NCBI GenBank assembly: GCA_036008545.1
Contig: DASYNM010000047.1
Span: 1 to 5,469, forward strand
Source of the DNA: Palsa-1400 sp036008545
GTDB lineage: Bacteria > Verrucomicrobiota > Verrucomicrobiia > Limisphaerales > Palsa-1400
DNA: 5,469 nucleotides
Reading direction: 5' to 3'
Notes under the pieces: model-generated
Databases searched by the model: none
What the model was told of the DNA's origin: nothing
Seen by the model: the letters and a program-made list of their open reading frames with translations, nothing else
Part shown: positions 4,930 through 5,469 of the stretch, piece after piece
How the letters are laid out: every line of letters starts with the position of its first letter
How positions within the stretch are numbered: the first letter of the stretch is position 1
Position numbers and translations under genes: made by a program

Positions 4930-5469
4930 TCATTTCTCCTTGGCGCGTCCACGCACGAGGGATTCGGGATGGCGCTCCACGTAGTCGAGGAGTCGCTGCA
5001 AACTTGCGATGGAGTCTTGGAGGCTGTGCAATGTTTGTGCCGTTTGCGGCGGCAACTCCGCGGCGCCGCGCAAGAGCACGCCCAATTCCGCCGAGCGGGC
5101 TTCCAAATTGGCCGAGATACTGGCCAGTCGGTTCGTCATAAATTCGACGCCAGCCCCCACTTTATCGACGCCGACATCGACTTTGCCGAGGGTGGCTCGC
5201 GCGCTGAGGACGGCGCCGTTAAGATTGCTCAGAACGGTGTTCAAATTCGGTTCGCCGTTGGTGTAGAGGCGGGCGAGATTGCTGACGGCCATTTTGATGT
5301 CGTTCGTATTGTTCACGAGCGCCTCGTTGACGTTGACAGCCAGGACATGAAAGCTGTCCATGGCACCGGACGTCTTAAAGACCAAGCCGTTGGTGTTGTT
5401 GGTGTCCACGAGGCTGGTGAGTGAACTGAGCAGATTCGGAATGCCCTCGTTGTTCAAAACTTCGTCCAG
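4930..5469 (-). CDS. MlaD/PqiB-like MCE-family protein, C-terminal part (5' end outside window)
   Basis: The frame is open to the right edge, giving 179 visible residues before TGA at 4930; an in-window TTG at 5457 is very unlikely to be the true start. The visible part is the helical, Asn/Leu/Ser-rich tail that follows the MCE domain in MlaD/PqiB-type periplasmic substrate-binding proteins. It has long heptad-like stretches (for example NLNTVLSNLNGAVLSARATL) that would form a coiled coil or helical needle. It ends with SLQRLLDYVERHPESLVRGR, a closing motif characteristic of MCE proteins. Such proteins form hexameric rings or tubes that carry phospholipids across the periplasm with an MlaE/MlaF-type permease and ATPase, whose genes would be expected just beyond the window. 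The lipoprotein gene 3 bp downstream supports this. Confidence 0.82.
   Translation of the reverse strand: MDEVLNNEGIPNLLSSLTSLVDTNNTNGLVFKTSGAMDSFHVLAVNVNEALVNNTNDIKMAVSNLARLYTNGEPNLNTVLSNLNGAVLSARATLGKVDVGVDKVGAGVEFMTNRLASISANLEARSAELGVLLRGAAELPPQTAQTLHSLQDSIASLQRLLDYVERHPESLVRGRAKEK
4936..4941 (-). promoter_or_regulatory. Ribosome binding site AAGGAG of the lipoprotein gene
   Basis: AAGGAG is 9 nt upstream of the ATG at 4926, inside the last codons of the MCE gene. It fixes the start and stands out because the other genes in the window lack a clear Shine-Dalgarno. Confidence 0.7.

Overview
The window reads as a Verrucomicrobiota chromosome, most likely subdivision 3 (Pedosphaera/Limisphaerales type); this is inference from gene style, not from a marker gene. 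The pointers are a prepilin of the short class with an LFADGH motif near its C-terminus, a secreted protein ending in a Thr/Asn-rich module that closes in RFYTARPSP, weak or absent Shine-Dalgarno sequences in most genes, and moderately GC-rich coding sequence.

All protein genes lie on the minus strand, so transcription runs from high to low coordinates. From the right end: the C-terminal part of an MCE/MlaD/PqiB-like substrate-binding protein (4930-5469, cut by the window) is followed 3 bp later by a PqiC/YmbA-like lipoprotein (4300-4926). Together they look like the tail of a lipid-transport operon of the outer envelope. A plus-strand tRNA-Arg(CCT) (4208-4280) lies between this operon and the next unit.

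The second unit starts with an ArsR-type metalloregulator carrying two cysteine pairs (3766-4080). About 175 bp then holds two perfect inverted repeats and a possible small Cys-rich ORF. After it come four tightly packed genes: a secreted protein made of two nearly identical 204-residue units (1996-3591), a pseudopilin (1190-1999), a PhyH-type Fe(II)/2-oxoglutarate dioxygenase (405-1193), and an ArsI/CadI-like vicinal-oxygen-chelate enzyme (1-401, running off the left edge). Junctions are 4-bp overlaps (GTGA, ATGA) or a 3-bp gap, so the four are probably co-transcribed and translationally coupled.

The most interesting reading is that an arsenic or soft-metal-sensing repressor controls a mixed operon with an exported duplicated protein, a pseudopilin that could take part in its export or display, and two non-heme iron enzymes encoded back to back. 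The ArsI-like enzyme keeps the two His, the Glu and the vicinal Cys pair of C-As lyases. The role of the dioxygenase and of the surface components in metal(loid) handling is a hypothesis. No mobile element, CRISPR array, rRNA gene or convincing intrinsic terminator was seen.
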